This document shows, piece after piece, positions 1-8,364 of a stretch of DNA of 29,520 bases (the stretch's first letter is position 1; the number at the start of each line of letters is the position of its first letter). Where the stretch lies: the IMG/VR virus record IMGVR_UViG_3300050120_000165, positions 1-29,520 of that record; one strand, given 5' to 3'. The translations under genes and the position numbers were made by a program. Source of the stretch: a virus. The notes beneath the pieces were generated by a model, which ran no database searches, was not told where the DNA came from, and saw only the letters and a list, made by a program, of their open reading frames with translations.

Positions 1-494
1 CCGACCATGATGTTCAATTGCGGGATCGGCGCGCCCTGATCGGCGCCAGGCGCGAGCGCCACGCTTATTCCGTAAATTGCGCTCAGTTGCTGCGCGATCG
101 TCAAGAGCGGTTGACTCACAAACTGCAAGCCGGTCCATTTCGCCGAACAGTCGACCAGGTCCTGGCACGCACTGCGCCCTGTGATACGAATCGTGTGCTC
201 GGACTTGCTATAGCTCGGCAGATACCTGTCGACGAAGCCCGTCAGAACAACATCGCTACCGAGCAGCACTTCGCAAAAATCGCCCGGGTTAGCGACGACG
301 CTGTTCACAGCCGGAAATGGCTCCGTGAACGACACATCGAAGTCCGATGGGCAGCGCTCAATGCCGCGTGACACGCGCACGCTGAGCCAGCCGGTAATAG
401 AACGGCTGTTGGACGTCGTGTAAGTCGGCAATCCAATCGGGGCATCCGGGTTGATCGTGCAGGTCGACAACCGAAGCGTGAGGTCATCATCCAT
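1..494 (-). CDS. Mu gpP-like baseplate hub protein, N-terminal part (cut by window edge)
   Basis: This frame opens with ATG (MDDDLTLRL) one base after the upstream TAG stop and stays open to the left edge, giving 164 residues. It holds a pattern typical of Mu gpP and T4 gp27-like hub proteins: an early segment of the type DFDVSFTEPFP, then GDFCEVLLG, VLTGFVDRYLP, and the motif RITGRSACQDLVDCSA. In the family this protein forms the central baseplate hub that links tail tube and spike. It directly follows the gpN-like gene, the same order as in Mu. The C-terminus lies outside the window. The assignment rests on motif recognition and gene order. Confidence 0.8.
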   Translation of the reverse strand, partial: MDDDLTLRLSTCTINPDAPIGLPTYTTSNSRSITGWLSVRVSRGIERCPSDFDVSFTEPFPAVNSVVANPGDFCEVLLGSDVVLTGFVDRYLPSYSKSEHTIRITGRSACQDLVDCSAKWTGLQFVSQPLLTIAQQLSAIYGISVALAPGADQGAPIPQLNIMV

Positions 495-495
495 G

Positions 496-1956
496 CTAGA
501 TAGATCCGCTGTTCGCTACTGCGCTACTTGGCGACAATGCTGAGAAGGACGTTGGCATAAATGCAGGGTGGATCGGCGAAACTTGCTGCACCAGCGCCGG
601 TTCCTGCGTCGGGTCACGATAGATCCGCTGCGCCAGCGCGAGGGACGGCAATGAGGCTTGAAACGTAAATGTCGAGATCGGTGCCAGGTTGGCAGCCCGC
701 GACGTCAGATCTGCAATCACCGACTGGCGCAGCGTGCGCAGCGCGAGATAGCTTTCGTCGTCACCAGCATCGCCGGCGATCGTGATCTCAGAATCGAACA
801 GCGCGGTCGCACTCGAAAGCACCGTTTCCGCGTCGTTCTGCGAAGACGGCTGATAGGTCGTAAGCGTGACTGCCAGCTGCGCGAGCGCATAGCGCCGAAA
901 CAACGCAGACAGCGCAACCTGCATAGTCAACATGGCTGCGCCAATCTGGCCCGGCGTCGTGACTGCTGCGGGCTGATACTGCGCCATCGTGCTGATCATG
1001 CTCACTGCATCGGCCGGGTCGGTCGCGGAGGCAGCCAGCGCCGAAATAAGCCCCTGCACCGCGGTGCCCAGATCGGTCGAGTCGCTCGGATTCGCCGCCG
1101 CTGCCTGCAATACCGCGCCGGCGGCCATAACCAGCGACCGATTTGCCGTCGCTTGCGACAACAAATCATCGGCGGTCACGCTCGGGAGCGCCTGCACATT
1201 CGCGCCGGCATAGCCGTTGTTTGCACCGCCAAACAGGCGCCCGAAGTTGCCGAACAGCGTCGACACGGCGCCGATGATGCTCTTGACGTCGTTCACAGCC
1301 GTAACTGCGAACTGATACCAGCCCACGGCCGTGGATACCGCTTGCTGCACGATAGCGGCGCCGGCCTGAATCGCCGTCGCCGTCGTTTTGACGAAATTCA
1401 AGAGGGCCGCGATGCCTGTCAGCGACGCATTATTGATGCTCGAAGCGGCAGTCGTGACGGTGGTCTTCGGATATGCTCGCGCGCCTGCCTTCATGAATGT
1501 GAAGGTGACGCCGATGTCGGTAACGCTGAGATCCTCTTCGAACTCAATGTTCACGCACAGCATGTCAGTGACGGTGCCGAACGTTGGGTGCACCAACGTC
1601 CGCGGAGGTGCATTTTTAGCGACGCATAGATTGAAGAGTCTGTTGCGTTGCTGAATGACCGGACCGCCCCCATAAACGAGGCTGTTTTCGACCAGAAACC
1701 CGCTGATGCTCAGCCTGGAAAGCTTCTTGCCGGTGTCCTCAAGCCATCCGTCCTCACGGAATGGGTATTCGTGAATCGCGTACTTACGGCCGGCAGAGGT
1801 GCGGGTCGATCGCACGGCGAACGGAATGCCACCATACGAAGCCGCCTGGATGTTCGACCCGTTGGTGCCGCCGAGCAACGCCCCGAGATTGCTGGCCGAC
1901 TGCGCAATGCCCCCGATACTTCCGGAGACATTGAGAATGTTCGACGTTGCGCTCAA
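496..1956 (-). CDS. Mu gpN-like DNA circularisation/tail protein
   Basis: The 486-residue protein carries the DNA_circ_N family N-terminus at about residues 45-110 (RSTRTSAGRKYAIHEYPFRE, then WLEDTGKKLSRLSISGF). The Ala-rich remainder is predicted mostly helical. In Mu, gpN is a tail/baseplate component that was named for an effect on DNA circularisation. The start is TTG (LSATSNILN), overlapping the tape-measure stop as TTGA, with GGAG seven bases upstream. Its place between tape measure and gpP matches the Mu tail operon. Confidence 0.85.
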   Translation of the reverse strand: MSATSNILNVSGSIGGIAQSASNLGALLGGTNGSNIQAASYGGIPFAVRSTRTSAGRKYAIHEYPFREDGWLEDTGKKLSRLSISGFLVENSLVYGGGPVIQQRNRLFNLCVAKNAPPRTLVHPTFGTVTDMLCVNIEFEEDLSVTDIGVTFTFMKAGARAYPKTTVTTAASSINNASLTGIAALLNFVKTTATAIQAGAAIVQQAVSTAVGWYQFAVTAVNDVKSIIGAVSTLFGNFGRLFGGANNGYAGANVQALPSVTADDLLSQATANRSLVMAAGAVLQAAAANPSDSTDLGTAVQGLISALAASATDPADAVSMISTMAQYQPAAVTTPGQIGAAMLTMQVALSALFRRYALAQLAVTLTTYQPSSQNDAETVLSSATALFDSEITIAGDAGDDESYLALRTLRQSVIADLTSRAANLAPISTFTFQASLPSLALAQRIYRDPTQEPALVQQVSPIHPAFMPTSFSALSPSSAVANSGSI

Positions 1957-3899
1957 GGCGTTGCTCCATCAGCTCCCCGAAGGGAATAGTTGACCTTCGT
2001 TGGCAGATACCCGCCGTCAGGCGATTTCGCCTCCACATGCGTCCCTGGAAGCGCGTTGTGGACAGTCACATTGACCTGTGGCGCCGGAGCCTGACCTGCT
2101 TGAGCGCGCGTCGCGCGATCTTCGCCGGCCGGCCCGACCGGGTCGACCGACGGGCCTTCAGGCGTCGCTGCAATCGCGCCAGCCAGGCCACCACGCCGGC
2201 GTGCCTCGCCTTCTACATCCGCAGGTCGCTCGTAATACTGCGAAACGATGCGACCCGCGGCGTCTGCCGAATGAACAAGCGGCAGCGCACGCCCCGCGAT
2301 CTGAGATTGACCGTCGCCGTGGCGCAACTCGTAGTCGACGAATTTCAGTTGCTCCGGAAGCGACGAGCCATGGATGTCGTGACCGGACCACTTCGCGAAA
2401 AGCTTCTGCCGATCTTCGTGCCACTGCCCAATGCCGTAGGCATGCCCGTTGTCGCCGACGGCTGTCGGATCAAACTTGCTTTCCGCAAACAGATTTGCTG
2501 CGATGCCTGCAGCCTGGTTCTTTCCCCATCCATTTCCCTGCAACTGCAACATCACGTCGTTCGTCGATGCCTGATTACCGCGCCCACCCACCATTCCCGA
2601 AATCCATCTCGAGAATCGGCCGCCCAAGTCGGAAGACTTGCCGCCGCCAGAGTCGGGAGTCACAACGCCACCGGCCGCCGCATCCGCAACGCGCTGGTCA
2701 CGCCCGTCATCCGTCTCGCCGGGAAGCTTATGAATCGAGGTGTCGAGCGCAGCTTGTCGCGCAGATTCCGCGAGAAATCCCGCGGCTGCCAAAGCCGCCA
2801 TGCCAGCCACAGCGGCAGGCAATACCACCGTCGACAGCCTCGTGAGGCCCGCGATGAGGCTCAGCACGCCTCCGATCGGGCCAGCGAACGTAATGGCTGC
2901 GATGGCAATCGCAATGCCCTTGATGCCGCCCATCGCATCGAACAACTTGCTCATCTTCGAAACGACTTCGTTCCAATCGATATTCTTTACCCAGTCGGCG
3001 AATTTCTGCACGGCACCCGTGATCGCGTTAGCGATCTCGACGCGATGCTCGTCAAGCCAACCTGCAAAGCCTTTCACGAGAGGTTCGAGAACCGGAATGA
3101 TCTTTGAACCGATGCTATTTCCCAGGCCCGTTACCGAGTCTTCGAGATCGTTGACGTTCTGGTGGAACGCGACCGCTCGCGCGATCTCTTCAGGCGTGGG
3201 AACAAGCCCTTTGCGCATGGCGCGCGCCTTGTCGGCCGCATACGTACCTTGCTGGATCATCGGCAGCAGCGCGCCCATCCCCAGCGCGTTGGCCGCGTCT
3301 CGCTGACCCTGCACGCTCGGCTGCTTCGCCAGCGCCGTCATGATCTTTTGTTGAGTCGACAGATAATCAATCGACCCGTCTTTGTTGTGCTGGATCTGCA
3401 CACCCATCTTTTGCAACATGACCATCGCATGCGGATCGGCGCCGAATGCTGCCGCACGAATCGAACTTTGCGAACCGGCCATGCTCGAGTCGAACTCTTC
3501 AGCCGACACACCGGCGCGCTTTGCCGCGACGTGCCACGCCGCGAGGTCCTGCGCGTTCATACCAAGGAGCTTCGAACTCTTGTTGAGCCCAAAGCCGAAA
3601 TTGCCAAACTTCGTCGCCAGCGCGGACAGGCCGGCGATTGACGCGGCACCCCCGATCGCCGTCAGACCGGGAATGATCTCCACAATCTTGTCCACGACTT
3701 TGCTGGCGGAATTCGCGACGCCATCCATTCCCTTGCGCAACTTCTCGAGACCGGCCTGACCGACGCCTCCCAGAGAGGCGGTTTTCTTCTGGGCCTTGTC
3801 GATGGGGCCAGTGATCTTGCCGAACGCGTCTTGAATCTTCTTGACGACCGCCGTGGCCTTGTCGTCGGCGCTGATGCGGATGACGAAATCGTTAGCCAC
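1953..3899 (-). CDS. tape measure protein with C-terminal lysozyme-like domain (Mu gp42-like)
   Basis: This is a 648-residue tail length-determining protein that starts at GTG with a GAGG ribosome site. The N-terminus is helical and Ala/Lys/Gly rich. Hydrophobic stretches lie at about residues 90-110 (IPGLTAIGGAASIAGLSALA) and 325-375 (GIAIAIAAITFAGPIGGVLS). Residues of about 450-575 resemble a phage tail lysozyme domain (AAGIAANLFAESKFDP, AYGIGQWHEDRQKLF, LPEQLKFVDYEL). The Glu in NLFAESKFDP is the candidate catalytic residue. Such domains open peptidoglycan during DNA injection. The reading frame overlaps the end of the frameshift product by eight bases. It is short for a tape measure, which suggests a short contractile tail. 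Confidence 0.85.
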   Translation of the reverse strand: MANDFVIRISADDKATAVVKKIQDAFGKITGPIDKAQKKTASLGGVGQAGLEKLRKGMDGVANSASKVVDKIVEIIPGLTAIGGAASIAGLSALATKFGNFGFGLNKSSKLLGMNAQDLAAWHVAAKRAGVSAEEFDSSMAGSQSSIRAAAFGADPHAMVMLQKMGVQIQHNKDGSIDYLSTQQKIMTALAKQPSVQGQRDAANALGMGALLPMIQQGTYAADKARAMRKGLVPTPEEIARAVAFHQNVNDLEDSVTGLGNSIGSKIIPVLEPLVKGFAGWLDEHRVEIANAITGAVQKFADWVKNIDWNEVVSKMSKLFDAMGGIKGIAIAIAAITFAGPIGGVLSLIAGLTRLSTVVLPAAVAGMAALAAAGFLAESARQAALDTSIHKLPGETDDGRDQRVADAAAGGVVTPDSGGGKSSDLGGRFSRWISGMVGGRGNQASTNDVMLQLQGNGWGKNQAAGIAANLFAESKFDPTAVGDNGHAYGIGQWHEDRQKLFAKWSGHDIHGSSLPEQLKFVDYELRHGDGQSQIAGRALPLVHSADAAGRIVSQYYERPADVEGEARRRGGLAGAIAATPEGPSVDPVGPAGEDRATRAQAGQAPAPQVNVTVHNALPGTHVEAKSPDGGYLPTKVNYSLRGADGATP

Positions 3900-4370
3900 G
3901 GTTACCGCCTCGCTTAATTATGTCCGCGTGATCCGCGTACTCACGAATCTCGCTCCAGGTGAGCGCCTTCGCTTCACTGGGCTGCCAGCCCCAATACTTT
4001 TCCATCACCTTGACGACGTGCCTCCAGTTGACAGGCAGCCCTCCTAGTTTCCCTCGGGGTCATCCTCGTCCGGCGGCGTAATAAAGGCGATCATGTATTC
4101 CTGCGCCTTGTAAAAGTCGCGAACGCCGATCTGGTCGAGCACTACCAGCGGAACGCCCGAAACTATGGAGATCAGATACTTCATCGCGTCGACTGCGTTC
4201 TCTTTCTGAGTCTTCTTGATGAACTGGCCGAGCTGCAAAAGGTTCGGTTCATGAAGCGATATCTCCAAAATCTCGGAATCCTCGGTGCCTTTGAGCTTGA
4301 TCGGCTTCGACAACGTGATCGTCAGCTCATCGGGGATTTCTTTTTTGGGTTTTTTGTTTTCTTCGCTCAT
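3892..4370 (-). CDS. tail assembly chaperone, -1 frameshift product (gp41-41' fusion)
   Basis: A -1 slip on GGGAAAC at 4053-4047, just before the TAG stop of the gp41-like gene, would add 51 residues. The extension starts LGGLPVNWRHVVKVMEKYWG, continues WQPSEAKALTWSEIREYADH and ends at TAA (3894-3892). The full product is about 159 residues. Long-tailed phages usually make a short and a frameshifted long chaperone (lambda G/GT) that load the tape measure before tube polymerisation. The extension ends by overlapping the tape-measure start. The slip itself is inferred from sequence, with no strong downstream hairpin seen. Confidence 0.72.
4044..4370 (-). CDS. tail assembly chaperone, short form (Mu gp41-like)
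   Basis: The 108-residue protein has a Lys-rich start (MSEENKKPKKE), then strands of the type ELTITLSKPIKLKGTEDSEI, and an acidic tail (PPDEDDPEGN). This matches the Mu gp41-like tail assembly protein family (Phage_TAC_7). It lies three bases after the tube gene and directly before the tape measure, as in Mu. The last three sense codons contain a -1 slippery heptamer, so this product should be the major, unshifted form. Confidence 0.82.
   Translation of the reverse strand: MSEENKKPKKEIPDELTITLSKPIKLKGTEDSEILEISLHEPNLLQLGQFIKKTQKENAVDAMKYLISIVSGVPLVVLDQIGVRDFYKAQEYMIAFITPPDEDDPEGN
4047..4053 (-). promoter_or_regulatory. programmed -1 frameshift slippery site GGGAAAC
   Basis: On the minus strand the codons GAG GGA AAC TAG contain G GGA AAC in the zero frame, which fits the X XXY YYZ slippery rule. 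Lambda G/GT uses the near-identical GGGAAAG. The stop codon follows immediately, and the -1 frame then stays open for 51 codons. Confidence 0.72.
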
Positions 4371-4373
4371 GAC

Positions 4374-4748
4374 TTAGCTCGCACTCACGATCTGCTCGGT
4401 TACCTGAGGACCTTCGAATTTAACCGTGAATTTCGCGTCCTCGGTGTCCACTTCCTGAACATCGACGGCCGCCATATTTCGGCCCGTAACGATCTTCCCG
4501 TTCGCAAGCGTGACGACGACCGTCGAGTTGCGCATCGCATTGAAATTGGCGAGCGACAGGCCACCGGAGTCACGGAGGGACATTTCCATAAATGGCGCGA
4601 CGGGGAGCTCCTTCACGCCGTGGTACCCGTCTTTCCCAAGCATCGACTCGCGCTTGACCACGGAAACTGAGTACTTCAGGCTCCCTTCCAACTGCTGTGT
4701 GACACCATCTATTACCGCTTGGGCAATACCGGCTATAAGACTGGCCAT
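4374..4748 (-). CDS. tail tube protein (Mu gpM-like)
   Basis: The start is placed at ATG (MASLIAGIAQAVIDGV), preceded by TGGAGG six bases upstream, giving 124 residues. An upstream in-frame ATG at 4796 would fall inside a terminator hairpin and lacks a ribosome site. The sequence fits the Phage_tail_tube family of Mu gpM: SLKYSVSVVKRESMLGKDGY, GVKELPVAPFMEMSLRD, and a C-terminus of the type EDAKFTVKFEGPQVTE. The protein forms the inner tube inside the contractile sheath. A homing endonuclease gene separates it from the sheath gene, whereas in Mu the two are adjacent. Confidence 0.85.
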   Translation of the reverse strand: MASLIAGIAQAVIDGVTQQLEGSLKYSVSVVKRESMLGKDGYHGVKELPVAPFMEMSLRDSGGLSLANFNAMRNSTVVVTLANGKIVTGRNMAAVDVQEVDTEDAKFTVKFEGPQVTEQIVSAS

Positions 4749-4762
4749 TTGGCCTCCAGAAA

Positions 4763-4786
4763 ATAGAAAAGCCACCCGAAGGTGGC
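4763..4786 (-). terminator. intrinsic terminator with CUUCGG loop upstream of the tube gene
   Basis: The minus strand reads GCCACC-TTCG-GGTGGC followed by TTTTCTATTTTC. The six-pair stem has the extra-stable C(UUCG)G tetraloop. It sits between the HNH endonuclease stop and the ribosome site of the tube gene, so it would reduce unmodified transcription from the HNH gene into the tail genes. Confidence 0.7.
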
Positions 4787-4806
4787 CAATTGGCATCGCA
4801 AAGTAA

Positions 4807-5409
4807 TCAGGCCGCCTCGAGCAGCTCGGGAATGAACTTGTTTGATTTGCTCAGATTTTCTTTTGCTGGGATCACGCGCATGTTGTGAGCAACATGCAGT
4901 CCGCAAACCAACTTTCCGCGAAGCGGAATAATGTGGTCAACGTGATGCCGAATCCCTGTCACTTTCGTCAGCCGGGCGCATTCCTTGTACATCCTGTAAA
5001 TCGCATATCTATCTGCCCATGCGGGCGTCGCCCTCAGGCGTTGCGCCCGCTGACGTGCGCGAAACTCGGCGACGGCTCCGGGATGTTGGGCACACCAGAT
5101 CCGATAACGCTCAAGATGCTTCTCATATTCGAAGGGATCGGCAAGCTTTCGCCGCTTCGCCTCACGCGCGATCTTTCGATCGTATTCAGGATTTGCAAGC
5201 CGCCGAGCCTTAACCTGAGCAGCGCCTCGTGCGACCTGCGCAGATCTGTTCCGCTCATAGAAAGCTTTATAAGTCGCCGCTGCGCATACCTTGCAATGAT
5301 GTCCGAAGCCATCTTTGGTGTTTTTGGCCGTACAAAAGAAAACATTTGTACGCGGCGATACAACCAAGCATTTCGTGCAAGTCTTTGTGTCAAAATCTTT
5401 AACAGTCAT
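4807..5409 (-). CDS. HNH homing-type endonuclease with N-terminal zinc motif
   Basis: The protein has 200 residues. An N-terminal Cys cluster (CTKC at 11-14, HCKVC at 38-42) suggests a zinc ribbon. A basic, Arg/Ala-rich helical middle probably contacts DNA. The C-terminus carries an HNH core: HHVDHIIPLRGKLVCGLH, then NMRVIPAKENLSKSNKF. The core resembles that of the endonuclease at 19464-20162. The gene lies between sheath and tube, two genes normally adjacent in Mu-like tails, and is flanked by hairpins. These traits point to a free-standing homing endonuclease rather than a packaging HNH protein. Confidence 0.82.
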   Translation of the reverse strand: MTVKDFDTKTCTKCLVVSPRTNVFFCTAKNTKDGFGHHCKVCAAATYKAFYERNRSAQVARGAAQVKARRLANPEYDRKIAREAKRRKLADPFEYEKHLERYRIWCAQHPGAVAEFRARQRAQRLRATPAWADRYAIYRMYKECARLTKVTGIRHHVDHIIPLRGKLVCGLHVAHNMRVIPAKENLSKSNKFIPELLEAA

Positions 5410-5439
5410 GTTCGCTCTCGCAAGCGGGCGTGATTAGGG

Positions 5440-5468
5440 AGCCCGGATGCGTTCAAGCGCCCCGGGCT
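5440..5468. repeat. inverted repeat between sheath stop and HNH start
   Basis: AGCCCGG (5440-5446) and CCGGGCT (5462-5468) form a perfect 7-bp inverted repeat with a 15-base loop. No T-run follows on the minus strand, so it is not a clear terminator. It may mark the upstream border of the inserted HNH gene or act as a processing hairpin. Confidence 0.4.
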
Positions 5469-5489
5469 TCTGTCATTTCATGGGTGTGG

Positions 5490-6983
5490 CTACATCAAAC
5501 GGAACTGCACGAGCGTCGCGACGGTGCGAAGCTGATTGACAGGGGTACCGGGCCAGAGGATGTCGACTCGGTTCGGGTTCACCGTATTTTTTTGCACTAC
5601 CAGCGCGGCAGCGAACGCATCGGAGTTTTGAACAAACCCTAACGCCTCACGCTCTTGATAAAGCGCAATGATGTCCGATCCGATGATAGCGGGCGTTACC
5701 AATCCGGAATTCGCTGGTGGCCGCGATCCGTTGTCAGCCAGCTTGCAGCGCTGATATTTCGAAGAAAGCATTGCAAGCAGCGTGCGAATCTCCAGCATCA
5801 ATTGGAACATCGTTTCGAGTTCCAGGTAACTGTCATCTGGCACACCCTGCGCGTTCAATTGGTAGGTCGTGATGATGTTCTCGGTCAAGACCGCGCCGCC
5901 TTGTTGCACGGTAAAGGTCGAGATGCCGTCATACAGCAGCGTCTCGCGCTGCGTGTTGAGGAATTGCGACTGAACCGGAGGCGCCAGCACGCCGGCGAGC
6001 GTCATGTCCTGCAACGGGACGCCCGGGTCAGCGCGCACGCTCACGGCCACTTGCGCTGTGAGGGCTGATGCCCAGATCCAGCTCGGCGTGGGGCTGTTGT
6101 AAAACCCCAAGATCGTCTCATGCTGGTTGTTCTGGGCTAGGCCGAGCGTCGTCTGGGATGCGAAGGTCCCGGCATATGCCGAGAAAGCGTGTCCGTACAA
6201 CTGCTGTTGCCAACTCCAGCGGCCGGTCGTGTCGTTCAGCAGTGTGGCGACAGCCAGCAGGGACGCGGCGTCCGTGTACGGCGACGCGATGAAGTCGAAC
6301 GTCATATTGCCGAGATTGCCCAGCGCTGTCGTGAGCGTCGGGTTCGTCGCGCCACTGGCCATCGCCACGATCGTGGCCGTCAGGCCTGCAGGAATAGCCT
6401 CGCCGCCCGCGGCGCCGTAGTAATTGAAACGGATGTCGATCTCATTGCCGCAAAGACCTTTGTTGTCAGCCGTCAGCGTGACAACGCCTGCGGCCGCGGC
6501 TGCCGTCACAGGCATCGCTGGGAGCAGGTTCAGTGCAGCGGCGACGGCGGTGGCAATCGAGGCGACTGTCTGCCCCACAGTTACAGGCACATTCACGACC
6601 ATGCCTGCGACATACAGCGCGATCGAGCCTGCAGCCGTCGGCACAGTCAAGAAGGTGATCGTGCCGGTCGCGGCCACGGCGCCGGCGGCGTCAGCCAGCG
6701 GTAGATACCAGACCTCGCCAAAGCTGTCATTCAATCGATATGCGGCGAGCATATTTGCCAGTTGCGAACTCGCGCCGCCCTGGGTGTTCGCGTCACCGAC
6801 GCCGCCCGAGATGATCGGCACATTCGGAACTGCAATGCCCGCTGCTGTGATCTGGCCGATGATCAGTGCGCGCTGGTTCGCCTGGGCCGTGTTCGCCTGC
6901 GAGTTATCGAGTTCGAAATACGAACCGGGCAGACGCAGCGTTGCCGGAATATTGCGGAACGGGATTGGGATCGGAGTGCTCAT
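5490..6983 (-). CDS. contractile tail sheath protein (Mu gpL-like)
   Basis: The 497-residue protein has the N-terminus of Mu gpL-family sheaths (FRNIPATLRLPGSYFELDNS, then QRALIIGQ). Later come TFDFIASPYTDAASL and a C-terminal part with LLYDGISTFTV and a final VATLVQFRL. Sheath subunits form the contractile outer cylinder of myovirus tails, so the phage should have a contractile tail. The start overlaps the DUF2635 stop as ATGA. The Ala/Val/Gly-rich middle (about residues 100-210) is the usual variable surface domain. Confidence 0.9.
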   Translation of the reverse strand: MSTPIPIPFRNIPATLRLPGSYFELDNSQANTAQANQRALIIGQITAAGIAVPNVPIISGGVGDANTQGGASSQLANMLAAYRLNDSFGEVWYLPLADAAGAVAATGTITFLTVPTAAGSIALYVAGMVVNVPVTVGQTVASIATAVAAALNLLPAMPVTAAAAAGVVTLTADNKGLCGNEIDIRFNYYGAAGGEAIPAGLTATIVAMASGATNPTLTTALGNLGNMTFDFIASPYTDAASLLAVATLLNDTTGRWSWQQQLYGHAFSAYAGTFASQTTLGLAQNNQHETILGFYNSPTPSWIWASALTAQVAVSVRADPGVPLQDMTLAGVLAPPVQSQFLNTQRETLLYDGISTFTVQQGGAVLTENIITTYQLNAQGVPDDSYLELETMFQLMLEIRTLLAMLSSKYQRCKLADNGSRPPANSGLVTPAIIGSDIIALYQEREALGFVQNSDAFAAALVVQKNTVNPNRVDILWPGTPVNQLRTVATLVQFRLM

Positions 6984-7159
6984 GCCTTATCACCTTCCTT
7001 CGCAGGAACCGTCTTACCGGTCACAAGCACGACGTCACCGTCATTGAGAATCTTGGTCCAGAGGATGCTGTCGTCAGGCACGTCAATGCCTTCTTCCGGC
7101 AGCAATAGCTTTGTCTCCGGGTTCCTCACGCTGAGGCCCGGTGCAGGTTTGACGCGCAT
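6980..7159 (-). CDS. DUF2635 family tail-region protein (Mu gp38-like)
   Basis: This is a 59-residue protein starting MRVKPAPGLSVRNPETKLLL, followed by EEGIDVP and a TILNDGDVVL-like turn. This pattern is typical of DUF2635, represented in Mu by gp38, whose gene precedes the sheath gene. The start is set at 7159 because TAGGAG stands seven bases upstream. A longer frame to 7249 would overlap the previous gene. The role is not established. Confidence 0.85.
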   Translation of the reverse strand: MRVKPAPGLSVRNPETKLLLPEEGIDVPDDSILWTKILNDGDVVLVTGKTVPAKEGDKA

Positions 7160-7169
7160 GAGGGCGCTC

Positions 7170-7730
7170 CTACTGAGATGGAAAATTGATTGAGAAACCG
7201 GGCTCGGTGGTGCCTGGTGGCATCTGCACCGCAGCGTCGATTCCTTCAAGCGGCGTCGACACGATCTGATAGAAGTCCTCGTACGACTGGACGAAGACCA
7301 TGTCGATCTCGACCACCATTTCGCCTATGGGCTGCTCTCCATTGGCGGTCGTGTGAGGCATACAGCGGAAGTGCGCAAACTGCTGGATCGGGGCACCCGC
7401 ACCCATGAGAGTCGGGTTGTTGATAATCGCGGCTTTGATCTGGTCGCGAAGCGTCTCAAGCTCCTCTGCTACATTCGCCGCGCCTTCATCCATCAGGTCG
7501 GCAGGCTCTTGAACTCGAGCTATCACCCGCAATGTCGTCGTGACGTTGAAAGCAGGCGCGCCGTTTGGCCCCCATGACTCGCCGTTCTCATCGAGCGGTG
7601 GAATCATCAACATCGGATACGAGTCGGGCTGAGTCGGCCAGGTGCGCGCGAAAAACACATTCACGCCGGCGGCGGTCGTCCCTGTCAGAGCTGCGACGGC
7701 AAGTTGCCGAATGACCGATGAAGAGCTCAT
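7170..7730 (-). CDS. putative tail terminator / tail completion protein
   Basis: The protein has 186 residues. It begins with a helical segment, then NVFFARTWPTQPDSYPMLMI, strands of the type FNVTTTLRVIARVQEP, a helix (NVAEELETLRDQIKAAIINN) and more strands with GEMVVEIDMVFVQSYED. This helix/sheet layout and the position between the head-tail joining gene and the sheath cluster fit a tail terminator protein that caps the tail for joining to the head. ATGA overlap with the preceding gene. Family membership is inferred from layout and context. Confidence 0.65.
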   Translation of the reverse strand: MSSSSVIRQLAVAALTGTTAAGVNVFFARTWPTQPDSYPMLMIPPLDENGESWGPNGAPAFNVTTTLRVIARVQEPADLMDEGAANVAEELETLRDQIKAAIINNPTLMGAGAPIQQFAHFRCMPHTTANGEQPIGEMVVEIDMVFVQSYEDFYQIVSTPLEGIDAAVQMPPGTTEPGFSINFPSQ

Positions 7731-8062
7731 GGCGAACTCACCTTCTGAAGCTCAAGGCGCAATTCACCGACGCCATCGGGCTGCACATCTTTGATGACGT
7801 AGGTGGTGTTGACGCTCGTGACGGCGAGCTTGTCGTTCTGCTTTGGCAACGCACCGGTGAACTGCGCGGTACGCACGGCGAACACGGGCTTCACCGTGGT
7901 CACGCCAACCTCATCGCCGAGGTCCACGTTGTGCCGATAGCCATCGAACCAGATGCCGATAATTGAAACGGGAGCGCCGACATAGGGCATGAACGTCGCC
8001 GGCTCGCCGAACGCAATCTCGTGGCATTGAGAAAGCACCGACGCATCCCAGTCGACGCTCAT
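7727..8062 (-). CDS. head-tail joining protein (lambda gpFII-like)
   Basis: The 111-residue protein starts MSVDWDASVLSQC. It contains SIIGIWFDG, a PVFAVRTAQF strand, NDKLAVTSVNTTYVIKDVQP and a closing DGVGELRLELQKV. This is the profile of the phage FII/head-tail attachment family, which prepares the filled head for tail binding. It overlaps both neighbours by ATGA. It is the last gene of the lambda-like head block; the Mu-like tail block begins next. Confidence 0.75.
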   Translation of the reverse strand: MSVDWDASVLSQCHEIAFGEPATFMPYVGAPVSIIGIWFDGYRHNVDLGDEVGVTTVKPVFAVRTAQFTGALPKQNDKLAVTSVNTTYVIKDVQPDGVGELRLELQKVSSP

Positions 8063-8364
8063 CGCGGTACGACGCCGCCGGGCTTGCGGCCGCCATTGAT
8101 ACGCAAGCCGCCTACGGCGACTCCGCCGCCAGATGCATCCGTCGATTCAGCGGGCACGATGAAGCCGCGCGCTTGTAGCCACGCCGCATCTTCTGGCGAT
8201 AACTCGACCGGTTGACCAGGCTTGATAGCCATGCCGTCGACATGCACGGTACGTCCGCGAGCGACGATGAAACCGCCGCTTTCGCCCGGATCTTCCGTGG
8301 TGTTGTTGGGAGCGGGATTCCTCGCGGGCGGCACGTTGGAATTCCGCTTTTCAGCGCCGCTCAT
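8059..8364 (-). CDS. small phage structural-operon protein, function unknown
   Basis: The 101-residue protein starts with ATG overlapping the capsid stop (TGATG). A Pro/Asn/Ser-rich N-terminus of about 30 residues is followed by a compact segment, RGRTVHVDGMAIKPGQPVEL, then SPEDAAWLQARGFIV. The C-terminus is Gly-rich. The middle resembles small proteins commonly found next to phage capsid genes. Its place between capsid E and FII is that of lambda FI, but I see no convincing FI similarity. Confidence 0.65.
   Translation of the reverse strand: MSGAEKRNSNVPPARNPAPNNTTEDPGESGGFIVARGRTVHVDGMAIKPGQPVELSPEDAAWLQARGFIVPAESTDASGGGVAVGGLRINGGRKPGGVVPR

Noticed and set aside
658-1629. 323-codon plus-strand open frame
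   Set aside because: It is antisense to the gpN-like gene, with an Arg-rich composition typical of a shadow frame.
1947-3107. 386-codon plus-strand open frame
   Set aside because: It is antisense to the tape measure gene, strongly basic and without family motifs, so it is treated as a shadow of the coding strand.
5440-5468. Terminator downstream of the sheath gene
   Set aside because: The inverted repeat is perfect, but no U-run follows on the minus strand, so it is reported only as a hairpin.
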